From contig CM066982.1 of assembly GCA_033977485.1 (NCBI GenBank), positions 32,280,218 to 32,344,217 of the forward strand: a stretch of DNA of 64,000 nt. Direction: 5' to 3'. Positions 11,776 to 23,490 of the stretch are shown here, piece by piece. The stretch is from Hydrangea macrophylla (taxonomy: Eukaryota; Streptophyta; Magnoliopsida; Cornales; Hydrangeaceae). Numbering within the stretch: the first letter of the stretch is position 1; each line of letters begins with the position of its first letter. The notes beneath the pieces are model-generated. The model did not search any database, had not been told where the DNA came from, and was given only the letters and a program-made list of their open reading frames with translations. The position numbers and the translations under genes were made by a program.

Positions 11776-13199
11776 AATTTCATCAATGAAAAGAAAAGTT
11801 TATATAAGTATATGGAAACGAAGTTTTTATTTATTAATACTCTCCTGAAATTCAGGGTATTACATACTGCAAGAACCGAGGCACCAATGTTTATGGAACG
11901 TAAAGCATTCCTTTCAGTCAATTTTCCTTCGATGGCTTCGAAAATCTTATTCATCTTTCTCTCTTTTTCTTTTATCTTTTTTGGGAACCATGGCATTACT
12001 CATAACTCATAAGCATTTGGGAACCATGGCATTTCTCATAAGCATATATATCTGTATTACCCAAATATATATATATACACATACATACCAAGCATATGGG
12101 TAATACATATATATATATATATATGTATTACCCAAATGAAAACTCAAGTTACATGCAGTGAAATTGATAAGAAAACATGCAGTGAAATAAGTGTGTAGTT
12201 TCTAGTAATAACCCATGCCTCGATGGAGAAAGGGGTTCGAAGGGCCGCCGGAAAGTGAACTTGCAAAATGTCAGATACTCTACACACTAATTTTCTTTTC
12301 TTCCCCTTTTCCTTTTCTAAATCTGCAAACCAAACAGAGTATTAAAGAAAAATTATGCAGCTGTCCGATTAGGCACAGTTTCTACCATTGACGAAAAATT
12401 TTAGCACTGAAATTGCAAGTATGACAGCCACTTCATCACAAGTATGGTACAATTACAACGAATGAATTTTGATACAATACCTATAGAAAGAACTTTATAA
12501 AATGTAAAATAACTACAGAACATATACAGTGAATGAAGTATGATATAATACCTACATAAGACACACACGAACACACAGTGACACATACACTACACAAACA
12601 TATTTGGGGAAGTTAGGGTTAGATAGTCTTAAATTTACCTGATTTGGGACACTAGGGTTTGAGAGTGACAGTCAGAATAGGATCTTGGCTTCAACGGTGG
12701 AAGAGGACGATAGTGACCGTGGTTCTGTGGTCCTGTGGAGGATATGTATATATATATATAGAGAGAGAGAGAGGGGGAACGAACGAGAGTGACTCGCACT
12801 GGCGGTGGTTCAGTGGCTAAGGCTCTGCGGTGGAAGAGGAAATGAGCTGTTGAAGAGGAAGTGAGGAACCGAGCAACTGTCTGTGCATCTTATGTGCCCT
12901 AAATGAGCTCAATCCCTTATAAGGAGTACTTATACTCCAAGTGTTTTAGGTAATACATATGAAAACAAGGGCATAAGTGAAATTTCCTAGTACAATCGGG
13001 GCGGGTTTGGGTTTTTTTGACCCTACCCCATATCCTGACCAGACCTCACCTCGACCCGGGTTATAAAAAGTGATTAGAAGTGAAAAATTCATATTCATAG
13101 CGTATTACATGGTCTTTTATGCCTAATTTTATCCCCAAGTCCCTAGATTTAGATACAAATCAATGATTAAGTGTTTTCTATGATGTTGAGACTCAAACA
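11776..13199. other. No recognised gene; AT microsatellites and a possible untranslated exon
   Basis: TA-rich microsatellites lie near 12045-12125 and 12745-12760. On the minus strand, 12900 down to about 12640 is C/T-rich like a plant 5' UTR and ends with CAG|GTAAAT, a possible splice donor. On the same strand 11996-11850 encodes an open stretch with ordinary-looking composition (FEAIEGKLTERNALRS). I do not recognise a protein and cannot join these pieces, so no gene is called. 13010-13065 holds a GC-rich segment resembling the one at 14700-14775. Confidence 0.3.
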
Positions 13200-14656
13200 T
13201 GTGTTTTTACACTATTTTATAGATTATGAAAAGCAATCGTTGCATAAAAAGTGATTCTGGTGGAGAGAACAACATAAGCAGCTGAGAAAATACCATTTTT
13301 TTACATAGAAGACTTCAGATTTGGAAGATTTCCCTAGAAATATAAAATGTAGATCTATGAGTTACGGTCGCGTGGCCACAAACGGGAGGTTAATCCGAGG
13401 TCCGAGTGAAAAAATATGGCCATTCTCCCATTGGTGCGCAGAGTTGTCAAAATCAGAGAAGTTCAAGCCCTTGAAGAGAGTTCAAGCGATTGAGACTTCG
13501 ATTGATCGAACTAAGGTCGTTTGCTTGAGCTTTATTTTTCCCCAAAAGTTGCGTACAGTCTGCGGGAACCCTATAAATAAGCTGCTATGATGGCAAACAA
13601 AGAGAGGACACTTTATAACTCGAAAAATAGCAGTTTTAGGGTGGTTTTAGGGTTAGTTTAGCAGTAGATTAGGTTAGATTAATCTTTTTCTTCCTCCTTT
13701 TCCATTGTAGATTCAAGATTCAAGTTTGTTTCAAGTTTACTTTAAGTTATACTCAAATTATTTCTAGGTTTTTCTTTTCTTTTTATTTATTTGATTGTTT
13801 ATTAATTTAGCTGTTATGATTGCTTTGTTTTACTATCTCTACATTAGTTTTATCTTGTTTCCGTAGTATAGTAGTTGGAAATATGTGATGAAACGTTGAT
13901 TTCCAGCCTCTGCCATGCAATCTTTAGAAAACTTGGGCTTGATCGATCGAAGTTAATTCGAGCGATCGAACCAGAGAACAGTCAAGCGATCAAAGGCATT
14001 TCGACGATTGAAGGATGATGCAGTCCGATCGATCGAGAGCGCATCGATTGATCAAAACTGTTAATTTCTGAGATGATTCTTTTAAGTGTTCCAAGACTTT
14101 CTGTTTTAGAAATCTGTCATCAAATTGACCCTATAAGCTTAAAGCCTTAAGGCTATTTTCTTCAATGACTTCTGAAAACCACTTTGAATGCTAACACCAT
14201 TTAGAGTGCAAGTAATAACCATTGTTTTGAACCGTCTTCCAAGTATTTTAAATCAACTGTAATGATGTAGTCCCGGTCATGTAACGCTATTGATTCTATA
14301 TCCTTAGAAAAAATACGGAATGTTGAAAAGGAATGAACTCCATAGAACATTAATGAGTGTGCGTGGTAGATAGCTAGGATTAATGTGGATTCATTACTTC
14401 CAACACCTTTAATTTATTTATTTCTTTAGTTATGTTTCTTTATACTTTAGTTTATTATTTAGTTTAATTTAATTAATTAGGATTCGTTAGAACTTTCACT
14501 CCTACAATTCATCTTTTCTTTTTCTTTAGGTTGTAACTTAGTATATATTCTTCATATTGCTTCCCTATGTGATTGACCTGGACTTATCCAATATTTCTTG
14601 CACGATCGTTTATACTTGAACGTAGCACAAGAGCGCACAACTTTTTAGTCGTGTCA
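13200..14656 (+). mobile_element. Diverged Athila-type LTR (probable solo LTR)
   Basis: The right end is clear: 'caagagcgcacaac' and 'ttagtcgtgtca' at 14656 match the ends of the 42048-43677 LTR. Also shared are 'tctgccatgca', 'cacca', 'gtcccggtcatg', 'tgtgattgacctgg' and decayed GATCGATCGA palindromes (13490-13510, 13943-14055). A TATA-like CCTATAAATAAG lies near 13570. No primer-binding site follows the right end, so this is a solo or broken LTR. The left boundary is approximate: I could not find a matching TG start or target duplication. Confidence 0.6.
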
Positions 14657-15760
14657 AAAACCTCCTCTATACACACCCCTAACCCTATTAAGCCCCGCCA
14701 TACCCTACCTATGCGGGACGGGGCGGGGCAGGACGGGACAGGGAACCCGAGAGATCCGCCCCATTGCCATCCCTAGACAGGGGGAGGGAGTTTCGGATCA
14801 ACCCTACCCGCTAATATCTTTTCCCTATCTAATGCTTATATCAACATGGTCATCCGCCTGTCAATCCCCATGATTAATCGTGATTGGATTTTAGACAATT
14901 GGAAAGCTCCTCATTGAACTAACTAAGTTTCTCTACAAAAAGAAAATTGTAATTCTCTGTCTTCCATAGAAAAGCAATGCTATGCTTCTCAAATTTTTTT
15001 TCTAAAAAGTATTTTTCAACACATGTGGTACTTAGATTCTTTTTATTAATGTTAGGACCACTTCAACCTTAACCAGTCAAAATCAACTAAATCCACTGCC
15101 ACATGTATTGGGAAATACTTTTGGGGAAAATTTTTGGGAAGCATAGCATTACTCTCCATAGAAACTGAATACATTTTGTTCACCCAAAATTTGTTCACCC
15201 AACCCTTTCATTGGTTAATACAGTAGGATCCAGGATTGAATAAGGATAAATTACTGGTCAAAAATCATGAGTCGCACTGTATTAACCAATACGAGAATTA
15301 AGAGAGCAATAGATGAATAATTTTGGGTAAGCGAAACTGTGGAAAAGTAGAGGCAATCACAAGACACCAATCAAATTTCGAGAACATTTTACCACTATTC
15401 TTGTACAGAGCCATCCTTGATATAGATAGAAATATTGTATTGTTGTTCTAACAAATCAAAGGAAAAAATAAAAAATACTTCTTTCAAACTTGATAGTTGG
15501 CTCCTTACCCAGCTTTTCCTTAATAGCACAACAGCAATAATGATGGCAAAAGCAAAGCACAATAGCTCAATTGATAAAGGTGCACTCTAGATAGAACAAT
15601 ATACACTTTTTGTCAAGAAAAAAAAAAAGAAAAAAAAAAGGGAACTTTTCTGTTGGAATAGCACCCACATCCAACTGGGACCTTTTGCTCCAAATGAAAT
15701 AGTGATGTTCATAACCAAAAACAAAAATTAACCATGTGTGAAAAGGTCTTTTATCATCAA
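14657..15760. other. No gene seen
   Basis: 14700-14775 is GC-rich (gggacggggcggggcagg) and ends 'attgccatccctag', a form often seen at the end of plant hAT-like repeats. A partner at 13010-13065 suggests the LTR inserted into such a repeat, but I cannot align the ends. The rest is AT-rich with stop codons in all frames. Confidence 0.35.
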
Positions 15761-15790
15761 CTAGGATAGAGGCCGTGCAATGCACGGGTC
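15761..15790 (-). mobile_element. Helitron-like 3' terminus
   Basis: Read on the minus strand, a GC hairpin (CCGTGCA/TGCACGG, 15773-15787) is followed eight to nine bases later by CTAG and then a host T. This is the layout of plant Helitron 3' ends (hairpin, short spacer, CTRR, insertion at A|T). The element body would extend to the right; no Rep/helicase ORF and no certain TC start are visible, so it would be non-autonomous. A similar hairpin occurs at 25016-25034 without a good CTRR. Confidence 0.4.
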
Positions 15791-16278
15791 CGTTAAAATC
15801 AAAAAATAAATTAGATGTATTTATTGTTGATACATTTATAGTTATCACTTGAAAAAAATTAAATCAAACAATACTAAATCCTAAAAAAAAATGGGAGCTT
15901 CGGCCATAGTCCCCTCAAATAAAACTCTTCAAAGCTAAAACACATGCTAATTTTTTTTTTATCGCATTAGGCTCTTTTTTCACTCAAATTCCTATAACTT
16001 TTGTTATATAAGTCCGTTTTTCGTAAAATTTGATGTTTTGAAATCAGCAAAATGAGATCAATCAAACGAGTTCAATATTGACCATGAAATACAGGGACAA
16101 AAAAAATAAAACATTAAACAAATATGAAAAATTGTATTTTTTTCGCATACATATAATAAAAATATATTCCTTTCGTACAATTGGCACCATAGATGCATAG
16201 ATCTTAAAAAAATACATGAAATAAAAAAAAAATCACCCAAAAAATCCAAGAATTGATAAAGTTCTGGTAGTTTAAAGT

Positions 16279-16329
16279 TAACAGATAATATTATCTGTTA
16301 GACACACAGATATAGATAATATTATCTGT
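16279..16329. repeat. Perfect 22-bp palindrome plus a second copy
   Basis: TAACAGATAATATTATCTGTTA (16279-16300) is perfectly self-complementary, and agataatattatct recurs at 16314-16327. The same CAGATAATATTATCTG core recurs in the satellite at 27541-27985. No promoter or gene context is recognised. 15791-16278 and 16330-16528 are AT-rich with no gene seen. Confidence 0.7.
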
Positions 16330-16528
16330 AAAAACCTCAAAATCAGGCTACAACTTAACTTTTTTCAGAAAATTTCTACTCCTATTGCTTAGTTCTCAAA
16401 GAAATACATGAAATCAAAAAAAAAATCACCCAAAAAGTCTTGTTTGGGGAAAGATATGAATTGTATGAAATAATTATTTTATAAAACAAATGAATTAAAT
16501 TTATTAAGTGTAAATTATATGTGAGTAA

Positions 16529-16900
16529 AGCCTTGTTTGGGAAAAACTAAAACAAAAAAACAAAAACCAAAGCACAAAATCAATTTGCCAAACAAGGAAC
16601 CGAAATTGTTGACTTTTGATCCAATATATGTGTGTAAAGCATTGTTTGGGAAAAACGAAAACAAAAAAACAAAAACAAAGCACAAAATGGGTTCGCCAAA
16701 CATGTTAGCCGAAATTGTTGACTATTGATCCATGGATTTAGTGCCTTGTTTGGGAAAAAGTGGAAACAAACAAGACAAACAAAGCCACAGCTGATTTGCC
16801 AAACAAACCCTATTATTTTTGGAGTGCCTTGTTTGGGTTTAAAAAAAAAAACACAAACACAAGTAAAGGCAAAATTCGGTTTGACAAACAAGGCATAGCA
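16529..16900. repeat. Imperfect tandem repeat bounded by GCCTTGTTTGG / CCAAACAAGG motifs
   Basis: Four units start with gcctt/cattgtttggg at about 16530, 16637, 16743 and 16826 (spacing roughly 108, 106 and 83 bp). Each contains the opposite-strand motif 'tttgccaaaca' or 'gacaaacaagg', so each unit is a small inverted-repeat structure. The first two also share 'ccgaaattgttgact'. This looks like nested or tandemly copied short TIR elements. The 60-120-codon ORFs here on both strands are repeat artefacts. Confidence 0.6.
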
Positions 16901-17848
16901 TCTCAATGTATTAGTAAAGGTAAAATTACATATAAGAAGCAAACAATTTAAAGAATTCCAAATTAGGACAAAATTGAAATTGAAAATTACCTAAGGCTCT
17001 TTTATAGTATAGTGTTGATTTTATTGAAGGGGTCAAACTAAATGTACCATATTTGATTGATGTTCCTAAATAATGAGATAGTGTATAAGGCATAAAGATA
17101 AAGAAAAAACTTCAGCACATTTTCTTCAATATATTTGGCGTTATTCTTCTCACGCGAACAATAAAAACAATTTGGATAAAATTGTAATATCATACCATTT
17201 TACTGTTCAAGTGAGGGGAATGAAATATATTGAAAAAAAATGTACAGAAATTGTCCCCTAAAGATACCATATAAACAATCGGACAGAGAAATTGGTAATT
17301 ATGCTCAATTTGCAATTTGAACAACAATTAATACATATATTGATGAGTAATGCAATACTTCCCAAATTTTGAAACTCAAATACTTCCCAAGTACATGTGA
17401 GAGTAAGACCACCTTCAATAATGATTGTGTCGCTTCAACATCCTCAAATCAAATTTCAGTGGACCTCGTACCACATGCATTGGAGATGTATTTGAGATTC
17501 AAAATTTAGAAAGCATTGCATTACTCTATAATCTATATTGATTAGCTCAGCAATGCACAAAGATTCTTTGGCAATTATGCTCAGTTTGCAATTTAACAAC
17601 AATTAATACATGTATTGATTAGCTTAGTAATATACAAAGATTCTTAGCCCAAGAAACAATCTACCGTAATTGTGTCGTTCTCTTCCTATGTCCTTAAAAT
17701 TGCTCTTCCTACCTACTTCAAATAGAAACAGTTATAAAAACATGACATTACCCAATTCAAGCCAAACTTTGAACTCAAATACAAACATAATTATACATCT
17801 ATATGGAAAAACATATATTGACATGATTGTATAATAGAGATATGCATA
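16901..17848. other. No gene seen
   Basis: AT-rich sequence. A segment around 17290-17350 ('aattatgctcaatttgcaattt', 'acaacaattaatacat') recurs around 17570-17620, an imperfect local duplication about 280 bp apart. No coding potential recognised. Confidence 0.4.
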
Positions 17849-18190
17849 TATATGCGTATTTGTGTGCGGTCATGCACACCTATATATATAAGCGGTCCGG
17901 CTCTAGGGTGAAACGGGTAGAGTGAACATATCCGGTAAACATTTTTTTCCTCTTGAAAAAAACAACGGGCTGTTGGGGCGCGCACGGGTCAACGGTTCAC
18001 AGGGTATGTTCACTCAATCCGGTTCACCCTAGAGCCTGTTCTTATATATAAGATATCGAACCATATAAATGTTTTTACATAAAGTACATATGCACATAAA
18101 GTAAAAATATGATGCATTTAAATTGGTACAAATACAAATGGATGCGCATATATATAGGTGTGCATGACCGCACACAAATACGCATATATA
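17849..18190. mobile_element. Inverted repeat containing a small MITE-like element
   Basis: Arms of 42 bp at 17849-17890 and 18149-18190 are nearly perfect reverse complements (core gtgtgcggtcatgcacacc / ggtgtgcatgaccgcacac). Inside, 17899-18036 has its own termini: ggctctagggtgaa at the left and ttcaccctagagcc at the right, plus a further pair (gagtgaacata / tatgttcactc). The inner element is about 138 bp and fits a non-autonomous TIR element. No target duplication is certain. A (TG)n run follows at 18190-18213. Confidence 0.65.
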
Positions 18191-18896
18191 TGTGTGTGTG
18201 TGTGTGTGTGTGTAAGAAAAGGAGAAGGATAATGCTAACTTATAGCATGACACCCTTTTAGCAACGAAAAAAACTCACTTTAAATGACGAAAAGCTAAAA
18301 GCGTTTTTTTTTTTTTTTGTCGCTAAAAGCTGGTGTATGTGCTGCTAACCTACAACCACCTTGTTGCAGGTCAACAGCCCCCATAAGAAAATGTACATGT
18401 ATCGATATTCATACATGTTGATTAGTTGAGAATTTAGCTTTTCAGTAATATTACTTCCGGAAAATTTTCCCCGAAATCATTTTCAGTCACCTTTAATTTC
18501 TTGAAAATCTCTGGAAAACATTTCATACAGCATTTTCTGGAAAATATTTTACGTCAAAACAAAGACCGTGAATGCTAAAAACTAGTTTGAAACAAGGCGC
18601 TACTCAGCCAGGTAAAAAAAACCAAGAAACCATGTCAGCAAAATGAGTCAACATTTCCTTCAAATATATATATATATATATATATGTATTAGGCAATATA
18701 ATTTTGTTAGATAGCAGAAACATACACCAAATCAGATAGACTTTGGATCAATCACGTTTTAGTAATTAGGCAAATCTATGTCACTAAGAACAACAAAATG
18801 CTTCACTTCCAGTCTAGGCATCTGATAATATCTTCTCCTACAAGTAGCACTAATTCAAAACATACTTGGAAGAATACAAATTTGTAGAACCAGAAG
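18191..18896. other. Spacer and likely former 3' flank of the SmG pseudogene
   Basis: Contains the (TG)n tract, a T14 homopolymer near 18306 and an (AT)n tract near 18666. 18780-18896 lies downstream of the SmG stop codon on the minus strand and may be old 3' UTR. No other gene seen. Confidence 0.4.
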
Positions 18897-19657
18897 CTAC
18901 TGAGATCTGGCAACTGGCTCCAGAGCTTATACTGTGACAACACTGTTCCCCCTGATAACCTGAAGAAATATGTGTCACATCATTAAAAGAATTTGTAATC
19001 AACAGACGATTTGGTCAAAAACTAAAAGATTTCGATCCACCCCCATGTACCTCTTAGGTCATTCATTCCCAGTAACAAGTGGCAAGCTAAAAGGGCTGAA
19101 TCCATTATTTCACCATAAAAGGACTAATAAGAGCATCTCTAAGCCTAACATCAAAATCAGACCAACTTAAATTAGAATAATTTTTTTTATTTTTTAATTT
19201 TAAGAAAGGGCCCTCCAACCTTTACTCAAAACCCAAATCAAACTTGAGTATGTGAATAGTATATAGTGGGTTTTGGTTTACGTTTGAGTAAAACTCAATT
19301 TGGGTATGTCAATTTACATTTATGTTTGATGATTTTTTATCCAAAATTTAAGTATGATGTGAGTTTTGAGTAAGGGTTGGGGATGCCCAATCTAAAATTT
19401 TTATTCATTCATGACCATGATGAGACAGCAAGGTAACAAATCAATCAGAGCTGGTCAAACAAGAGAGGAGCTAAATACGAGCATCCAAATATAAAAATCA
19501 GAATAAAAACACAAAGGTGAAAACCAGTGACTGACCACCATGCCAATATCATTCCTCTCATTGCCATTAACTTCTACGGTGTTGTCAAGGTTAGATATCT
19601 TTGACAGGGTTGTATTTTTGGTTGAAATGGGATTGGTGTTCAACCTCCTGAATTGCA

Positions 19658-20283
19658 AAATTTTTACCCAACCCATCAAATTAGTGGGCTTATTTCCCAC
19701 ACCATCAGCTTTTCAACTTATTTCACAAACCCATCAACTTTTTGAAGTTGCAAATTCAAATTGTGACTTAATAAAAATAGAAATAAAAAAAATTATGCTG
19801 AAATCGCAATTCCAAAATGCGACTTCTTGAAGTCTCAATTTGAAATTGCGACTTTATGCGTTTCCTCAATTTTCACTTCACTAGGAACCCTCTCTCTTCT
19901 TTTCATTTCAATGGCTGACCATGTGCTCTCTTTCTCTCTCTCTAAACTTGACAGCATGTGCTCTCTTTCTCTAAAGTTTTATTCTCTTCTGAAATGGTCC
20001 CATGTTAACTACGAGGTGGGCTAACGTATCACCAATAAGAACCATAAATCTTGTGGTTCTCAGGCACAGACACAATGCGTCCGTGTGGACCAACCCACCC
20101 ACCATTTCCAGATTAAAATTTTAGACAGAGGGGTGGGACTAGAGATGTGAAAGTTGAGGAAACCCATGAAGTCATAATTTCAAATTGCGACTTCTTCAGA
20201 AAATTGATGGGTTTGAGAAGTAAGTTGAAGCTGATGGGTTTGAAAAATACGCTGCCCCATTTGATGGGTCGGGTAAAAAATTC
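19658..20283. mobile_element. Non-autonomous Mutator-like TIR element, 11-bp TSD
   Basis: A 626-bp segment is flanked by CCTGAATTGCA at 19647-19657 and 20284-20294. Its ends are inverted repeats of roughly 120 bp: left 'aatttttacccaacccatc' and 'aaacccatcaactttttgaag', right (reverse complement) 'aattttttacccgacccatc' and 'aaacccatcaattttctgaag'. Long TIRs with a 9-11 bp duplication are typical of Mutator-like elements. There is no transposase. The middle has a duplicated 'catgtgctctctttctct' motif of unknown origin. It sits exactly at the exon 3 acceptor of the SmG pseudogene. Confidence 0.8.
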
Positions 20284-20294
20284 CCTGAATTGCA

Positions 20295-23200
20295 GTCAAG
20301 ACAGCCCTATTAAGAAGGTCACTTCAGCACAGGGTGCTAGCAACCTACTGAGACTGAAACCACGTGAAGTGGGCACACTGACACCATCCTGACTTTGGAT
20401 TCAGACTGCACTTTACTGCCCAGGAATGCAGCCCAATGCATGATGCTCCCGCCTGCGGGGTTTGGGGAGGGTGAGATGTAATGTCGAGCAGAATTCTGTA
20501 AGTTAAGATTTCTTTTTAAGGTCCCTCAAAAGTGCATCATGCATCACATAAAGTTGCCTTTGAGGCTTAGAGGTTCTGTGACAAAAACCAGTCAAGAAAA
20601 TGGAAAAATTTTAGGTGCGGCTAAAAAAAATATGTGGGTTATCTTTTAATCTGAAACCAATGACCATTTATGAGCGAAGGGATAGTGTGCATTCCATGAG
20701 TAGTAACCATTCTTTCTTCCATTCTTTCTCTTTGAAATTGTTTTCAAATTTTAAACCGGAAGCAAAAGAAGAATTTAGCCTACATTTAGCTGATTATCAC
20801 AAAGTGTAACAGTTAATTTCAATCGTCATCTGAAAATAGAATGACAAGTTTCTATTTCTCAAAGTTGGAGGCACAAACAGAACTGCTTTTTTGAGAAATA
20901 TCGTGTCCACGTATTCGTGTAGCGTCGTGTCCGTGTCGATGCATCTTAGGCTCTGAGTAATCAGTAAATTTTCCTCGGGGTAAAAAAGGATAAGACCTCA
21001 ATATTAAGATAAAGATGAAGATGCACAGAACAGAAAACTCTTAATACAGACAAATTGACTATAAAAAGGCCTCCCTATAGGCTATCTATCTATTAGTCAT
21101 TCTTACAACTAAATATTTAGCATTTAAAACAAAACGGAGAAAAGGCTACTTAGAGCAGTGGACTATATGGGAAAACCGAAGGGCTTGTTACATTTATCAT
21201 TGTTTTAAGATTTAATGAACCTTGAGAAACGTTGCACAACAAATATTTTGCATTAGTATAAAACTTCAAACTCTCTCCATATCAAATATTTTGCGTGTTC
21301 TCCTATACAAGGAAGAGAAGTAGAAATTATCACCACCATCTCTTGGCACTGCATCATTCGATAAACTCCTTTATAGAGGTTCAAGGATGCGTCTCTTTTT
21401 CAAAAAATACATTGGAGGTTAGGTTATGTTTATCTTGTCAAGCTTGATTTGTAATTCTCTAACATAATATCAACCAAGTAAGACGCTATATCTGAACAAG
21501 GTATCATGATGTGCTAAGACGAATATGAAAGCTTTCAGAGCCAAACCAGTAATTGCAGTTCCAACTTCCAACTTCCAACTTCCAACAATTATCAAGAAGT
21601 CTCTTTTGGTCTACAAGAAAGTCACATGGTAGTGACCCCAGTCGTGATTTAAGTAACCCAAGGCTAATGAGAGCTAGTTTAGTTTCATATCTGTTTGAAG
21701 AGTTAAAATGCATTATTGTGATTTCCAGATTTACTGACTGTAGCACTGGTTACTGGTCCATGGACCTTTTTTCTAATTTTTTAACACACATGTCCCAATT
21801 GGGACTTGAATACTATACCTTCCCATTCCTTACGACAATAGATAGCACTCAAACTATGTAGTTGGTGATAGATGTGGTTTTATGTGTATTATACTTGATC
21901 TAGTAAGATACAGGATCCTAGTGCATGGCTTTCAAAATTTTGAGGTTCTAGAATAATATTTGTAGTCAAAGTTCTGACATAGAAAACCTAATTGTTAGAA
22001 TTAGTACAACTCGACGTCTCCACCAAAATCAACTACAAATCTCTTCAATTTAACAAACTTGGATTTCAAATATTCGAGATCAGCCAATCAACTATTGAAT
22101 TATTGATAGATTTCCTCAACTAACCCTACCAAAATAGCAAAGATAATGGATCATAGGTGAGATTCCCAGATATTCTTCTCCTCTTCCTCACACTACTTCC
22201 CATAGTTCTTTACACTCAAAATTTTCTATTTCGGTCACAGTCATCCATTTATTCCTACACTTCATCGCAAACCCGTAATTCTGCCTACCCTTTACTTATC
22301 TTTCCGGCTATCAGTTTATCACCTGTAATTCCTATTGCTAGTCGCAAACAAGCCCTTTCTTCTGAAAGAACCTATTTGCCCACTTGCTTTTAGCTCTGCA
22401 AATTGTCAAAGAACCCATTCTTACATATTCATGATTGTCAGTGTGAGCAATCAGGTCCTAACTTTACACATTAACGGTGAAATTACAGAGATTATGAAGA
22501 TAGAAGAAGATGAAGATCCAAGAATTGAGGAAGAACAAGAGAGAGAAATTAGAGAGAGAGGAAGAGATAGAAAGAGCTAGAAAGAGAAGGAATCAAGAGA
22601 GAGGATATCGATTTCCTTGCATAACCAACTGAGAGATCTGTGGTTCACTCTTATACATCGTTGTGTTCAGCTCGGTGAAGCTAACAACCTAACGGCTAAC
22701 CAACTAAGCAGCCAATGTAAGAAGGACACGTGTTCTTTTTGTTTTACAAGTTGCAAGGACTAAAACGACACCGTTTAAGCTATATATTAGCACAAAACTA
22801 CAATCTTCAAATCCCCTAATGGCTATGAGAAATCCGACGGTCTCAACGCTAGGATCATGATCCAATGGCTAGAAACTCTTCTTCAAGCTCCAGCATGACA
22901 ACCAAACAAGAAAACTCCAAGAAATTTTTCCTACAAATCCAGCACCAGCATCTTCTCTCTTCAAAAACAAATTGCAACCAATATCCATCTAATTACCAAA
23001 ACTTTTATCCAACAAAGCACGGACACGGGCAAGTCGACACGGCAAAATCATAAAAAAAAAAATAATAATAATAATGCACATCGACTCTGCAGGAAAAGTG
23101 TCCGTGCATCTAAGACTACATGACACATCGGTGCTTCCTACCTTTCGTCCAATCTTTTTAAACTTTTAACTTGTTTTTCTTTATACCGTCTTCATCCATT

Positions 23201-23490
23201 TCTTCAAATTTACAATTCCCCCCCCCCCCCCCCCCCCCCTTTTTCAATTTTTGATATTATAAACGATGCCCTAGTTCTAGAAAATTTTCATGGAAATCCT
23301 TTGACGTTCATAGCAGAGGCAAACAGTTCCGACCAAGATTCAAACCAATTTCAAGAAGATAACATAAACATAATAGAGAGAAGAAGAAGAAGAAAAATAA
23401 ATAAATATAACCCTAGAACTACGGATACTGAGAGGAGCAAATAGTTCATTATAAAGCAAACAAGGGTATGATTGAGGTAGAGTAGCTTAC
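20295..23490 (-). other. Intron 2 of the SmG pseudogene (right of the TIR element)
   Basis: Lies between exon 2 and the TIR element. No coding region is recognised; ORFs of 60-100 codons are scattered on both strands without features. It has a 22-C homopolymer at 23218-23239. Two similar 'gtgtccgtg..gcatct' motifs occur near 20927 and 23100. Confidence 0.5.
23218..23239. repeat. (C)22 homopolymer
   Basis: Twenty-two consecutive C. The length may be a sequencing or assembly estimate. Confidence 0.85.

Noticed and set aside
20927..23110. Element bounded by similar gtgtccgtg motifs
   Set aside because: Only short similarity in direct orientation; no terminal structure or duplication could be found.
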